In this document: piece by piece, positions 9,601 to 16,061 of the stretch
Position numbering within the stretch: the stretch's first letter is position 1
How the letters are laid out: every line of letters begins with the position of its first letter
Assembly: GCA_049515135.1 (NCBI GenBank)
Contig: JBEKUJ010000001.1
Span: 1 to 64,000 of the forward strand
Direction: 5' to 3'
DNA length: 64,000 nt
From: Fen-1364 sp049515135
Lineage (GTDB): Bacteria; Spirochaetota; Spirochaetia; SZUA-6; Fen-1364
Translations under genes and position numbers: made by a program
The notes under the pieces: model-generated
What the model saw: only the letters and a program-made list of their open reading frames with translations
Told to the model about the DNA's origin: nothing
Databases searched by the model: none

Positions 9601-9981
9601 GAGATCAGCGCGCAAAAGAGCCTTTTATTCTTCGACACCTGCGACTCGGGCTCGTTCTTGAATGCGCCGGCGAGCAGGGGCATTGCGGAGAAGACGGCGG
9701 TGGACCGGCTGACGCACGCTGTGGGAAGGGCGACAATTGTAGCCTCCAGCAAGAGCGAGGTGGCACTGGAGGGCTACGAGCACCATGGGGTGTTTACCTA
9801 TGCACTTCTGCAGGGGCTCTCCGGGGCGGCGGACGCTGAGAAGCGTGGGTACGTGAGTGTGAAAGGGCTGTCAGCGTACGTGGAAAACGAAGTGCCCGAG
9901 ATCACGAACAAAATGGCAGGCTATGAGCAGGTCCCGCAGAGCCTGCTGCCGTCGGAGGATTTCCCGCTTGCCAAGGACTGA
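6673..9981 (+). CDS. WD40-repeat / caspase-like (peptidase C14) lipoprotein
   Basis: A 1102-residue protein. The N-terminus is hydrophobic and ends in a lipobox, LVAGC, so it is probably a lipoprotein anchored outside the cytoplasm. Residues about 69-660 contain 14 tandem WD40 repeats with the consensus VTSVAFSPDGRTVLSGS then TLKLWDVASGREIRTF, enough for two seven-bladed propellers. A beta-rich linker follows. The C-terminal domain (about 850-1090) is a caspase-like C14 peptidase with the His of YFAGHG (His936) and the Cys of FFDTCDSGS (Cys990), so the dyad is complete. A small membrane protein starts four bases after the stop. Cytoplasmic WD40-caspase fusions are known in bacteria, but here the lipoprotein signal predicts an extracytoplasmic protease. 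Confidence 0.92.
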   Translation: MKKHLDQLFVLAIARDFILSACCSLFLILVAGCAQTPPTPEEAPQIVAPTILRRTTLPPTGPHLVVNLGHTDAVNSVAYSPDGRTVLSGSDDSTLKLWDVASGREIRTFSGNTAAVTAVAFSPDGQTVLSNSRDRTLKLWDVATGQEIRTFPGGTNGVSSVAYSPDGRMALSDSEDSTLKLWDVATGQEIRTFSGNTAAVIAVAFSPDGRTALSGSEDGTLELWDVTSGREIRTFSGQRDQVTSVAFSPDGRTALSGAADGALELWDVTSGQEIRTFAGKTAAVTSVAFSPDGQMVLSSLDDNTLKLWDVASGRGVRIFSGHSNIANSVAFSPDGRTVLSGSRDWTLRLWDVSTGKEIRTFAGYTNSVSSVAFSPDGRTVLSGYWDGKLKLWDMATGEQIRSISLETSTVTSVAFSPDGRMLLSSQRDGTLKLWDVASGREIRTIWKQIDSAATSVAFSPDGRTVLAGLHRFYSSNILALWDVTTGKEIRTFSGLKDRVTSVAFSPDGRTVLSGSLDKTLKLWDAARGREIRTFDGNTAVVTSVAFSPDGRMVLASSLDKTLKLWDAASGRKIRTFTGHTKSVTSVAFSPDGRTIISGSEDSTLELWDVASGQEIRTFDGHTNGVTSVAFSPDGRTVLSGSLDKTLKLWDVASGRLLYTAVSTPAGEWLAWTPEGFFAGTDWATHNLVHIVDRVNVIGIDQVYSVSYRPDLVAAKAAGQDISSYTKGLDLPSLLYGASGGLPPTIEILSPQAGSSTTRDVRVRMRVTDQGGGVGRVTVFNGDAPVVLSEGGTGRGLSVVTASFSGGGQVYQALLSLYSGTNTISVSAYNKSNTIESRRASVELVYESTVVTKPDLYMLAVAVTHYRDGDLQLKYPVEDATALAAALQKQEGGLYQSVHVSSLYDEKVTREGLAAAFDQLALRVKPDDVFVLYFAGHGVTYDKDGEYYFLPVNFRYTDSASIAAQGISKDDITKGVTEISAQKSLLFFDTCDSGSFLNAPASRGIAEKTAVDRLTHAVGRATIVASSKSEVALEGYEHHGVFTYALLQGLSGAADAEKRGYVSVKGLSAYVENEVPEITNKMAGYEQVPQSLLPSEDFPLAKD
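6877..8660 (+). repeat. DNA-level tandem repeat of ~126 bp encoding 14 WD40 blades
   Basis: Within the caspase-like gene, 14 consecutive units of about 126 bp (42 codons) keep high nucleotide similarity, for example recurring forms of tcgccttctcacctgacgg and gctgtgggatgtg. Unit 10 is longer by a few codons. The near identity of several units suggests recent duplication or gene conversion between blades. Confidence 0.9.
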
Positions 9982-9985
9982 TTGA

Positions 9986-10408
9986 ATGCTCTGGTCAGTT
10001 GTTCTCGCCTGCCTGGCGGTTCTCCTGATTTCATTTCCTGGCCATTTGGTCCTTGATCGACTGTGGGCTCTCGCTTTCAACCCGCTGCTGGCTGCTCTGT
10101 TTCGAAACCGGCGGAGATCCGCGTCACTGCAGGTGATGTGGCTGGACTTCATAAACATGTGCGCAACCGTCTTTCTTGCGCTGCTCAGCGGGCTCCTCAT
10201 TCTTGGCAAAAAATCGCCAACGGGGTTTTGTTGGATTCCAGTAGGTGTCGCCGCGCTAACAAGCGCAGTCGTGGTTGCCATTGTCTCGACCAGGAGGCCA
10301 ACGGAGCACAACCAGGTCGCGAGCCGTGTACCAGCGACTCCAATGATGATGGCCGGGTCTCTCGTGGCAATTCTGCTGGGAGTTATCCTTATTCTCGCCC
10401 GTGCGTAG
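9986..10408 (+). CDS. Small hypothetical membrane protein downstream of WD40-caspase gene
   Basis: A 140-residue protein with an N-terminal hydrophobic helix (LWSVVLACLAVLLISF), a second one around MCATVFLALLSGLLIL, a third around VGVAALTSAVVVAIV and a C-terminal one (MMMAGSLVAILLGVILILA). It begins four bases after the WD40-caspase stop, so the two are almost certainly co-transcribed and the product may be a membrane partner or substrate of that protease. I do not recognise a family. No separate promoter is visible. Confidence 0.7.
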   Translation: MLWSVVLACLAVLLISFPGHLVLDRLWALAFNPLLAALFRNRRRSASLQVMWLDFINMCATVFLALLSGLLILGKKSPTGFCWIPVGVAALTSAVVVAIVSTRRPTEHNQVASRVPATPMMMAGSLVAILLGVILILARA

Positions 10409-10435
10409 CGCAAGCCGGGCCCTCGTAGGACTTGC

Positions 10436-10618
10436 CTATCCCTGGTCCCACCAATGATGTTCCTCTGGAACCTTCTCCAGGACATCAAGCTTCAAGCGTT
10501 GCTTGCCACCCATCGAAAAAGTACAGATGGCTTCGTCGCCCTCTATCTTCTCAACAGTCATCGGCGATCCGCCGCCCTTGAACCGCACGATATCTCCTAC
10601 AACGATTTGATCTTCCAT
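10436..10618 (-). CDS. DUF2158 (YodC-like) small protein
   Basis: A 60-residue protein starting MEDQIVVGDIVRFKGGG and containing SPMTVEKIEGDEAICTF. The pattern (VGDxVxLKSGGpxMTVexi then a cysteine-containing strand and a C-terminal basic segment) is that of the DUF2158/YodC small beta-barrel family, whose role is unknown. I start it at the ATG at 10618 because family members begin right before the VGD motif. An upstream in-frame codon at 10648 would add ten non-conserved residues. It converges with the preceding membrane-protein gene and stands alone. Confidence 0.78.
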   Translation of the reverse strand: MEDQIVVGDIVRFKGGGSPMTVEKIEGDEAICTFSMGGKQRLKLDVLEKVPEEHHWWDQG

Positions 10619-10775
10619 AGCTCGTTTATCCCTCAGCGGAAGGGGCATGAACAGAATATCTCAACTCGGGCGCAGGAATAAGTCCTGTAACCCACGTTCC
10701 AACCGTGCCTGTCGTCACCCGGTTGCGCCTTGCTGGTCGATCTGTGAGCGCAATGGCCGTCCCTCCTCACCGTAC

Positions 10776-11414
10776 TCACATCCGCTCAGCGAGCTTCCGG
10801 GCAACATCTCTCTTGCCCTGCGCGGCGAACTCATTCATCCGCGCCAAGCGCGCGGCAAGCTCACGATCCTGAGAGCGTCCGTGGTATAGATCAAGCACTT
10901 CTGCAACAGTGATATGATCAGAGTGACTTTGTATCAATTCGAAGACATCCCCGGTGTTCACAAGACCCTCTTCCAAAGTGCGCATATGAAACCCCAGCCT
11001 GCCTGAATCCCGCGCTTGAACCCAGAGGTCGGGAATGCCTGTGAGCCGGTCAAGGGTATGGCAAGGATCGCGAGGCAGAGAAATCTGGACCACAGCCTGC
11101 CCCGCGCGGAATACGTCGCCTATGCAGACTTCATCCTCCCGCGCGCCTTCTATGGTCAGATTCTCGCAGAAAGCGCCGTACTGCATCTCATAGCCGTGCG
11201 CCGATTTCCACCAGGCGTAATGCTCAGCGATGTAAACGCAAACAGATCGGTCCTTCCCACCGTGGTAGCGGAGGTTTCCCTGGCCGTCTCCCTCGAAATT
11301 GTCGAAATGAAGAAACGCGGCCTCCACAGCAGATTTCGACCCTCCGGTAACGAAGGTCCCGTCGGCAACGGTCACGGATATGGGCATTCCGACGAAGATC
11401 GCGGCCACTTTCAC
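10776..11414 (-). CDS. MOSC domain protein (YiiM-like)
   Basis: A 212-residue protein of the MOSC family, the sulfur-carrier domain related to the C-terminus of molybdenum cofactor sulfurases. Seen here are NLRYHGGKDRSVCVY, GAFCENLTIEG, VCIGDVFRAGQAVVQIS and the conserved cysteine in PRDPCHTLDRL. The C-terminal segment (HITVAEVLDLYHG and following) matches the helical 3-alpha extension found in YiiM-type proteins, which handle molybdenum-dependent N-hydroxylated substrates. The start is GTG at 11414, preceded by AAGGAGG six bases away. An upstream in-frame start at 11456 lacks a ribosome site. It is a single-gene unit. Confidence 0.88.
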   Translation of the reverse strand: MKVAAIFVGMPISVTVADGTFVTGGSKSAVEAAFLHFDNFEGDGQGNLRYHGGKDRSVCVYIAEHYAWWKSAHGYEMQYGAFCENLTIEGAREDEVCIGDVFRAGQAVVQISLPRDPCHTLDRLTGIPDLWVQARDSGRLGFHMRTLEEGLVNTGDVFELIQSHSDHITVAEVLDLYHGRSQDRELAARLARMNEFAAQGKRDVARKLAERM

Positions 11415-11537
11415 GGTACCCTCCTTGGTCAGTTCCTGCGATTTGCCAAGATACACTTAACCCGACATAGTTGCCAGGTTATGCTTCGTTGTCCGACGGA
11501 AGCCTGCCCGGACGGCTGATACCCTCCTCCGCGCGGC

Positions 11538-11565
11538 TTGCCCGGGGACCAGAAGCGCCTATAAT
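11538..11565 (+). promoter_or_regulatory. Sigma-70-type promoter of the small acidic gene
   Basis: TTGCCC at 11538-11543 and a perfect TATAAT at 11560-11565 with a 16-base spacer. A transcript would start near 11572, about 38 bases before the ATG at 11610. Confidence 0.55.
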
Positions 11566-11609
11566 GAGCCAAGAAGGGGAAGGACTCTTCTCGAGCAAAG
11601 GGTGGAATC

Positions 11610-11819
11610 ATGGACGAACAGGACCTTATGAGAATCATTCGCAACATGCTGTCATCGGTAGTTGATCTTGTGGACTCCAGCGGCGACGGGACAGAGATCC
11701 CCAGCGTGTTGTCCAATGTGCGGGATGGTGTTGCGGGCTTTTGCAGCATGCTCGATTCGGTGATTGATGACGACGAAGGGCTCGAGGATGTTGACGACGA
11801 CACCGAGGATGGGGAATAG
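11610..11819 (+). CDS. Small acidic hypothetical protein
   Basis: A 69-residue protein. The first two thirds look helical and hydrophobic (MRIIRNMLSSVVDLVD, GVAGFCSMLDSVI), and the tail is almost all Asp and Glu (DDDEGLEDVDDDTEDGE). The predicted pI is very low. It is preceded by AAGGGTGG close to the ATG and by a good promoter at 11538-11565, which argues that it is real despite its size. I do not recognise a family. It lies directly upstream of the ABC-kinase locus but the 220-base gap contains that locus's own promoter. Confidence 0.55.
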   Translation: MDEQDLMRIIRNMLSSVVDLVDSSGDGTEIPSVLSNVRDGVAGFCSMLDSVIDDDEGLEDVDDDTEDGE

Positions 11820-11978
11820 CGCAGATATCTGTGCCCCTGCCCCAACCTGTACGACCGCCGGGGACAGGCTTGTGGGGGCTTGAGTCGAAGCGTACGAGTA
11901 CTCCATGCCGCCCAGCAGCGAGAACAATGACTGCGGAAGTCGATAGCGACCGATTCCGTAACACGTGACGCCATCTTC

Positions 11979-12007
11979 TTGTTTTGCCCAGAGAACGCTC
12001 CTATAAT
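11979..12007 (+). promoter_or_regulatory. Sigma-70-type promoter of the ABC-kinase/NtrC operon
   Basis: TTGTTT at 11979-11984, a 17-base spacer and TATAAT at 12002-12007. Transcription would start near 12014, upstream of the candidate starts at 12039 and 12096. This makes the sensor-regulator pair constitutively expressed, separate from the sigma-54 promoter of the transporter genes. Confidence 0.6.
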
Positions 12008-12038
12008 AGTTCCCATCGTTTCGTTTCAGGGAAATGTC

Positions 12039-13484
12039 GTGCGTGGGCGTCAAGACCAGTCGAATCAGATTGCATCGCCAACTCCCCTTGTCCGTATGGA
12101 GAATATTTGCGTCCGCTATGGAAACGTGATTGCGCTTGACGGTGTGAACTTCCAGATAGGTAAAAAAGAGATTGTCGGACTCATCGGTGACAACGGTGCC
12201 GGAAAAACAACCTTAGTCAACACCCTCACAGGAAACTGCAAACCGTACGACGGGAGGATTTATCTTGACGGTCATCTGGTCTCTTTTCGTTCGCCGAAGG
12301 AGGCTCAACGCTCCGGAATCGAAATCAAGTACCAAGGATCGTCGCTTATTGAGACGATGAGCATTGCGCACAATTTCTTCCTCGGACGCGAACCGTACAA
12401 ACACCCTGCTTTCTTCGGAAAGGAACTGCGGCATCCCAGGTTTGTCGACCGAAAGAAGATGAACGAGATTTTGCGTCAGGAGATGGACCGGCTTCGAATA
12501 CGGGGTGTGGACTATTTTGACGATTACCCTGGAATGCTCTCCGGCGGTCAAAAAGAGGCCATCGCGATTGCGAGGGCCCTCTACTTTGGTGTTCGCCTTT
12601 TGATTCTGGATGAACCGACAACGGCCCTTTCCGAAGAGGAAACATCCAACGTTCTCAACCTCGTACGAAAGGCAAAACAGAATGGACTTTCGGTTGTATT
12701 CATAACTCACAAGGCCGACGAGGTGTTCCAGGTCGCCGATCGCTTCGTGGTGCTGCGGAATGGGAGGGTTTTCGCGAACGTTGAAAAAGGATCGATTGAC
12801 CTGAGACAACTCGAAACCCTCGATATGTACGCACGGCTCACCGCGATCAAGGAGCTGTCTTCGAGCCTTGCGCATCAGATCAGCACCCCGCTCACCGTCA
12901 TGAAGCTTTCGGTGGAAATGCTGCAGGATAATTTCTCGGTCACCGCCAGGAAAGACGAATATGGGAAAATAACGGCCATGCTTATCCGGAAAATCGAGGC
13001 CTTGCAGTACATGGCAAAAAACCTGCTCGATTATGTAAAGCCCTTGATGTTTAAAAAAGAAAACGTCCACGTGGGGGAGCTCATTGCCTCCGTGATGGAG
13101 GACATGCCGATGAAGGATTTCAACGACGTACGTATCGATGCAAGCGGGGTGGACCAGACCGTCTGCTATCCCCTCGATCGAAACCTCATTCACGCCGCCC
13201 TCTCGAACCTCCTCCTCAACGCCCTGCAGAGCTCGCCGCCTCATGCGTCCGTCCAAGTCCGCGCGGCAATGGACAAAGGTCGGCTACACATCGAGATACA
13301 GGACCAAGGGAAAGGAATGGACGAAGAAACCAGGGAGAATGTGTTTAACTTTTTTTTTACAACGAGGGAAGCCGGGACTGGACTCGGTCTCCCTTTCGTG
13401 CACCGTATCGTCGAGAAACACGAGGGTTCGCTCGACATTGAATCGACGCCTGGACAGGGTTGCACTGTACGCATTGAGTTGTGA
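12039..13484 (+). CDS. Sugar-type ABC ATPase fused to a histidine kinase
   Basis: A 481-residue soluble fusion. Residues about 20-255 are a complete ABC nucleotide-binding domain of the CUT2/ribose type: Walker A GDNGAGKTTL, signature LSGGQ, Walker B LLILDEPTTAL, H-loop FITHK. Residues about 268-481 are a histidine kinase core: H-box SLAHQISTPLT with the phospho-acceptor His279, N-box NLLLNALQSS, G1 DQGKGMDE, G2 GTGLGLPF. There is no PAS, GAF or membrane domain, so the ABC part stands where the sensor would be. An NtrC-type regulator follows after 9 bases, then the sugar transporter genes. I take GTG 12039 (AGGGAA upstream). ATG 12096 is the alternative. I know of no characterised protein with this architecture. 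Confidence 0.93.
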   Translation: MRGRQDQSNQIASPTPLVRMENICVRYGNVIALDGVNFQIGKKEIVGLIGDNGAGKTTLVNTLTGNCKPYDGRIYLDGHLVSFRSPKEAQRSGIEIKYQGSSLIETMSIAHNFFLGREPYKHPAFFGKELRHPRFVDRKKMNEILRQEMDRLRIRGVDYFDDYPGMLSGGQKEAIAIARALYFGVRLLILDEPTTALSEEETSNVLNLVRKAKQNGLSVVFITHKADEVFQVADRFVVLRNGRVFANVEKGSIDLRQLETLDMYARLTAIKELSSSLAHQISTPLTVMKLSVEMLQDNFSVTARKDEYGKITAMLIRKIEALQYMAKNLLDYVKPLMFKKENVHVGELIASVMEDMPMKDFNDVRIDASGVDQTVCYPLDRNLIHAALSNLLLNALQSSPPHASVQVRAAMDKGRLHIEIQDQGKGMDEETRENVFNFFFTTREAGTGLGLPFVHRIVEKHEGSLDIESTPGQGCTVRIEL

Positions 13485-13493
13485 GGATAGGAC

Positions 13494-14831
13494 GTGAAGA
13501 GAATTCTTATCGTAGATGACGATGGAGATACGCGGGACATTCTCACAATGCTTTTTCGAGAGGACGGGTTCGGCGTCATCACCGCGGAAAACGGGAAGAC
13601 CGCCATTGATATTCTTGAACAGGACAACGCGATCGACCTCATCATCTCGGACATGAAGATGCCTGTTCTCGGTGGCAAAGGTATCCAGGAATACCTCGTC
13701 GCGCACGGGAAGAAAATACCGCTCTTGTTTATCACCGCGTACGGTACGATCCCTGACGCCGTTCAGATGATAAAGAAGGGTGCTGTCGACTACATAACCA
13801 AGCCATTCAAAAAAGACATCATACGCCACGTCGTGAGGCGAATGCTTGAAACGAGGGGGAGCGAGGGCCGGCCCGGGTTGCAGATTTCGCGGCGGTTCGC
13901 CGAACCCGTGTACAGATCCCGCGCAATGACAGCGATCATGGCGACCGTGCGGAAGATATCCACGGGGAGCGCACCTGTCCTCATTCTAGGAGAGAGCGGA
14001 ACGGGAAAAGAGATAATTGCGAGGGCCATACACGCACTTTCTCCCGAGAAACCTTTCATCAAGGTGAACTGTGCGGCAATACCCGGCACCCTCATCGAGA
14101 GCGAACTCTTTGGCTATCGGAAAGGCGCATTTACCGGGGCTTCCGCTAACTTTGCCGGAAAGGCTATAGCGGCAGACGGCGGGATGCTTTTCCTTGACGA
14201 GATAGGCGACCTGGCGATCGAGGTTCAACCCAAATTGCTTCGATTGATCGAGGATAAGTCGTTCGAGCCGTTGGGAAGCAATACGCCGGTGAACATTGAA
14301 ACGCGTATCGTGTGCTCGACGAACCGCGATCTCAAGGCCCTGATGAAGGCCGGCACGTTCAGGGAGGATCTCTACTACCGCATCAACACGATTACGATCA
14401 CGATCCCTCCGCTTGCCGCCCGAAAGGAGGACATACCTCCAATGATCGATCATTTTCTCCAGAAGTCCGCGGACGCGAACGGCGTTCGACCGAAAGCGAT
14501 TTCCGACGCCGCGCGGGAGGCTTTATCGCGATATGAATGGCCTGGGAATGTTCGCGAACTCAGGAACGTTATAGAGCGGTCGGTCATCCTGTCGTCGGGT
14601 GATTGCATCGAAGTGTCGGATCTGCCGCGTGAGATCTTCGGGGTACCGACAGTCCATGCCGCGAAGGGCGAAGACCGTCTCTCTTCCTCCGAAGTGAAGC
14701 TCATCGAGGAGTCCCTGGCATTGTGCGCGGGGAATGTAACCGCCGCCGCGAAAATCTTGGGCGTTTCTCGCGATACCCTCCGGTGGCGGATGAAAAAATA
14801 CAATATCGGGCTGGGTGAAATCACCCCGTAA
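13494..14831 (+). CDS. NtrC-family sigma-54-dependent response regulator
   Basis: A 445-residue regulator with three domains. The receiver (about 1-120) has the phospho-acceptor Asp53 in LIISDMKMP. The AAA+ domain (about 145-375) has Walker A GESGTGKE, the sigma-54 contact loop GAFTGA and Walker B GGMLFLDEIGDL. The C-terminus is a Fis-type helix-turn-helix (NVTAAAKILGVSRDTLRWRMKKY). It uses a GTG start nine bases after the ABC-kinase stop and is the obvious phosphorylation partner of that kinase. A near-consensus sigma-54 promoter lies 109 bases after its stop, before the sugar-binding protein gene, so it probably switches on the transporter. Its DNA enhancer site could not be recognised. Confidence 0.96.
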   Translation: MKRILIVDDDGDTRDILTMLFREDGFGVITAENGKTAIDILEQDNAIDLIISDMKMPVLGGKGIQEYLVAHGKKIPLLFITAYGTIPDAVQMIKKGAVDYITKPFKKDIIRHVVRRMLETRGSEGRPGLQISRRFAEPVYRSRAMTAIMATVRKISTGSAPVLILGESGTGKEIIARAIHALSPEKPFIKVNCAAIPGTLIESELFGYRKGAFTGASANFAGKAIAADGGMLFLDEIGDLAIEVQPKLLRLIEDKSFEPLGSNTPVNIETRIVCSTNRDLKALMKAGTFREDLYYRINTITITIPPLAARKEDIPPMIDHFLQKSADANGVRPKAISDAAREALSRYEWPGNVRELRNVIERSVILSSGDCIEVSDLPREIFGVPTVHAAKGEDRLSSSEVKLIEESLALCAGNVTAAAKILGVSRDTLRWRMKKYNIGLGEITP

Positions 14832-14939
14832 GTGGGGATTCTCGCCCTTTTGATTCTTCTCCTGATTCGTCCATCTTTCACCATCGCGCGTAAGTCTTTG
14901 CTACGTATAATATTATTCTTTATCGTTCAAACGAAAACT

Positions 14940-14955
14940 TGGCATTAGGTTTGCA
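14940..14955 (+). promoter_or_regulatory. Sigma-54 (-24/-12) promoter of the sugar transporter operon
   Basis: TGGCAT at 14940-14945, five bases, then TTGCA at 14951-14955. The GG (14941-14942) and GC (14953-14954) are separated by exactly ten bases, as sigma-54 requires. It lies 31 bases before the ATG of the binding-protein gene and directly after an NtrC-type activator gene. An AT-rich stretch at about 14906-14925 upstream could bend to bring the activator close. Confidence 0.85.
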
Positions 14956-14986
14956 GCTTTGACAGTAGTCTATTTAAGGAGGCTTT

Positions 14987-15949
14987 ATGCGAAGATCCAT
15001 GTTTACCGCACTCCTGGTTGTCGCGGTTGCAGTCGCCGCGACCGCGGCACCGGCGGGAAAAACGTATACTTTCTACGCCATCGGAGTGCAGCCGGGCGTT
15101 GATACGTTTTTCGCGACCGTCTACAAGGGAATGATGGCCGCCGCGGACAGCTTCCCTGTCAAGCTCAACTACCTGGGGCTGGCGAGTGACGAGGTGAATG
15201 CGACGGGCATGGCAAACAAGCTCGAAGTGGCGATCGCCGCCAAGCCCGATGGCATCATCTGCGGTCTCTGGTGGCCGGAGTCCGAATCCAAGCTCCTCAA
15301 CGATGCGATCGCGAAAGGCATCCCCGTTCTCGCATATAACACGCCGGATACCCGTTCCGATGACGTGAGAACGAAGTACATTGGATACGTCGGCCAGGAC
15401 GAGCGAACAACCGGCGAAATCCTCGCGAGGGCGACCCTCACAAAAACGAAGATAGTGCGCACAGTCGTTGGCCTCATGTATCCGGGGTCGACACCCATCG
15501 AAAATCGGGCAAACGGGATCATGAAGGTAATGGCCGCCAACAATATACCGATCGAGAAGCTCAACCTGACCACGGATCCGGCAACCGCAAGCAACGTCCT
15601 TGGGGCATACCTCACAAAGTATCCTGACACGAACGTTGTCTTCGTTCTAGGCCCGGTCAGCGTCAACCCGGCCCTGCAGCTTTTGAAAGACCGGGGACTG
15701 ATCGGAAAGGTATCGATCGCGACCTTCGACGTCGATCAGAAAACGCTGGACGGCATTGATTCCGGGACGATCATTTACACGGTTATCCAGCAACCGTTCG
15801 CCCAGGGCTTTATTTCAGTCGAACAGCTCTACCTCTATAATGCCTTCGGGGTGCTCCCCCCGGTCGGTACACCGACAGGGCCGACACTTGTCGACAAAAG
15901 CAACCTCGACATCGTAAAGAAGCAGCTCGCTGCGACCGGAGGATCGTGA
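14987..15949 (+). CDS. Periplasmic sugar-binding protein (RbsB-like)
   Basis: A 320-residue substrate-binding protein of the Peripla_BP_4 family used by ribose/galactose-type (CUT2) importers. The N-terminus MRRSMFTALLVVAVAVAATA is a Sec signal peptide. Family features include KPDGIICGLWWPE, DAIAKGIPVLAYNT, YIGYVGQDE and the C-terminal IIYTVIQQPFAQG, all typical of the hinge and binding-cleft strands. AAGGAGG at 14977 precedes the ATG. It is the first gene behind the sigma-54 promoter. A strong hairpin after it likely gives it higher expression than the permease and ATPase genes. The actual sugar cannot be deduced. Confidence 0.93.
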   Translation: MRRSMFTALLVVAVAVAATAAPAGKTYTFYAIGVQPGVDTFFATVYKGMMAAADSFPVKLNYLGLASDEVNATGMANKLEVAIAAKPDGIICGLWWPESESKLLNDAIAKGIPVLAYNTPDTRSDDVRTKYIGYVGQDERTTGEILARATLTKTKIVRTVVGLMYPGSTPIENRANGIMKVMAANNIPIEKLNLTTDPATASNVLGAYLTKYPDTNVVFVLGPVSVNPALQLLKDRGLIGKVSIATFDVDQKTLDGIDSGTIIYTVIQQPFAQGFISVEQLYLYNAFGVLPPVGTPTGPTLVDKSNLDIVKKQLAATGGS

Positions 15950-15958
15950 TCGTTCGAG

Positions 15959-15993
15959 AGACGCCTTACGGCATACGCCGTAAGGCGTCTTTT
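15959..15993 (+). terminator. Strong hairpin between binding-protein and permease genes
   Basis: A 14-bp perfect stem (15959-15972 with 15977-15990), loop ATAC, followed by T residues. The stem reads agacgccttacggc on the left arm. Its position inside the operon suggests partial termination or protection of the upstream mRNA from 3' decay, a common way to make excess binding protein. Confidence 0.85.
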
Positions 15994-16061
15994 CCGGCTT
16001 CACCGCGACGACTGCGCCTCGTTGACACTTTCACGAGCAACCAAATAGAGTGGAGCAACGT

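Noticed and set aside
11652..12053. 133-codon minus-strand frame across the small acidic gene and the operon promoter
   Set aside because: It lacks a ribosome site, has no recognisable family and would overlap two well-formed plus-strand promoters.
12213..13256. 347-codon minus-strand frame opposite the ABC-kinase gene
   Set aside because: The plus strand has complete ABC and kinase motifs. The antisense frame shows none.
14906..14911. TATAAT upstream of the binding-protein gene
   Set aside because: There is no matching -35, and the sigma-54 element downstream is far better placed.
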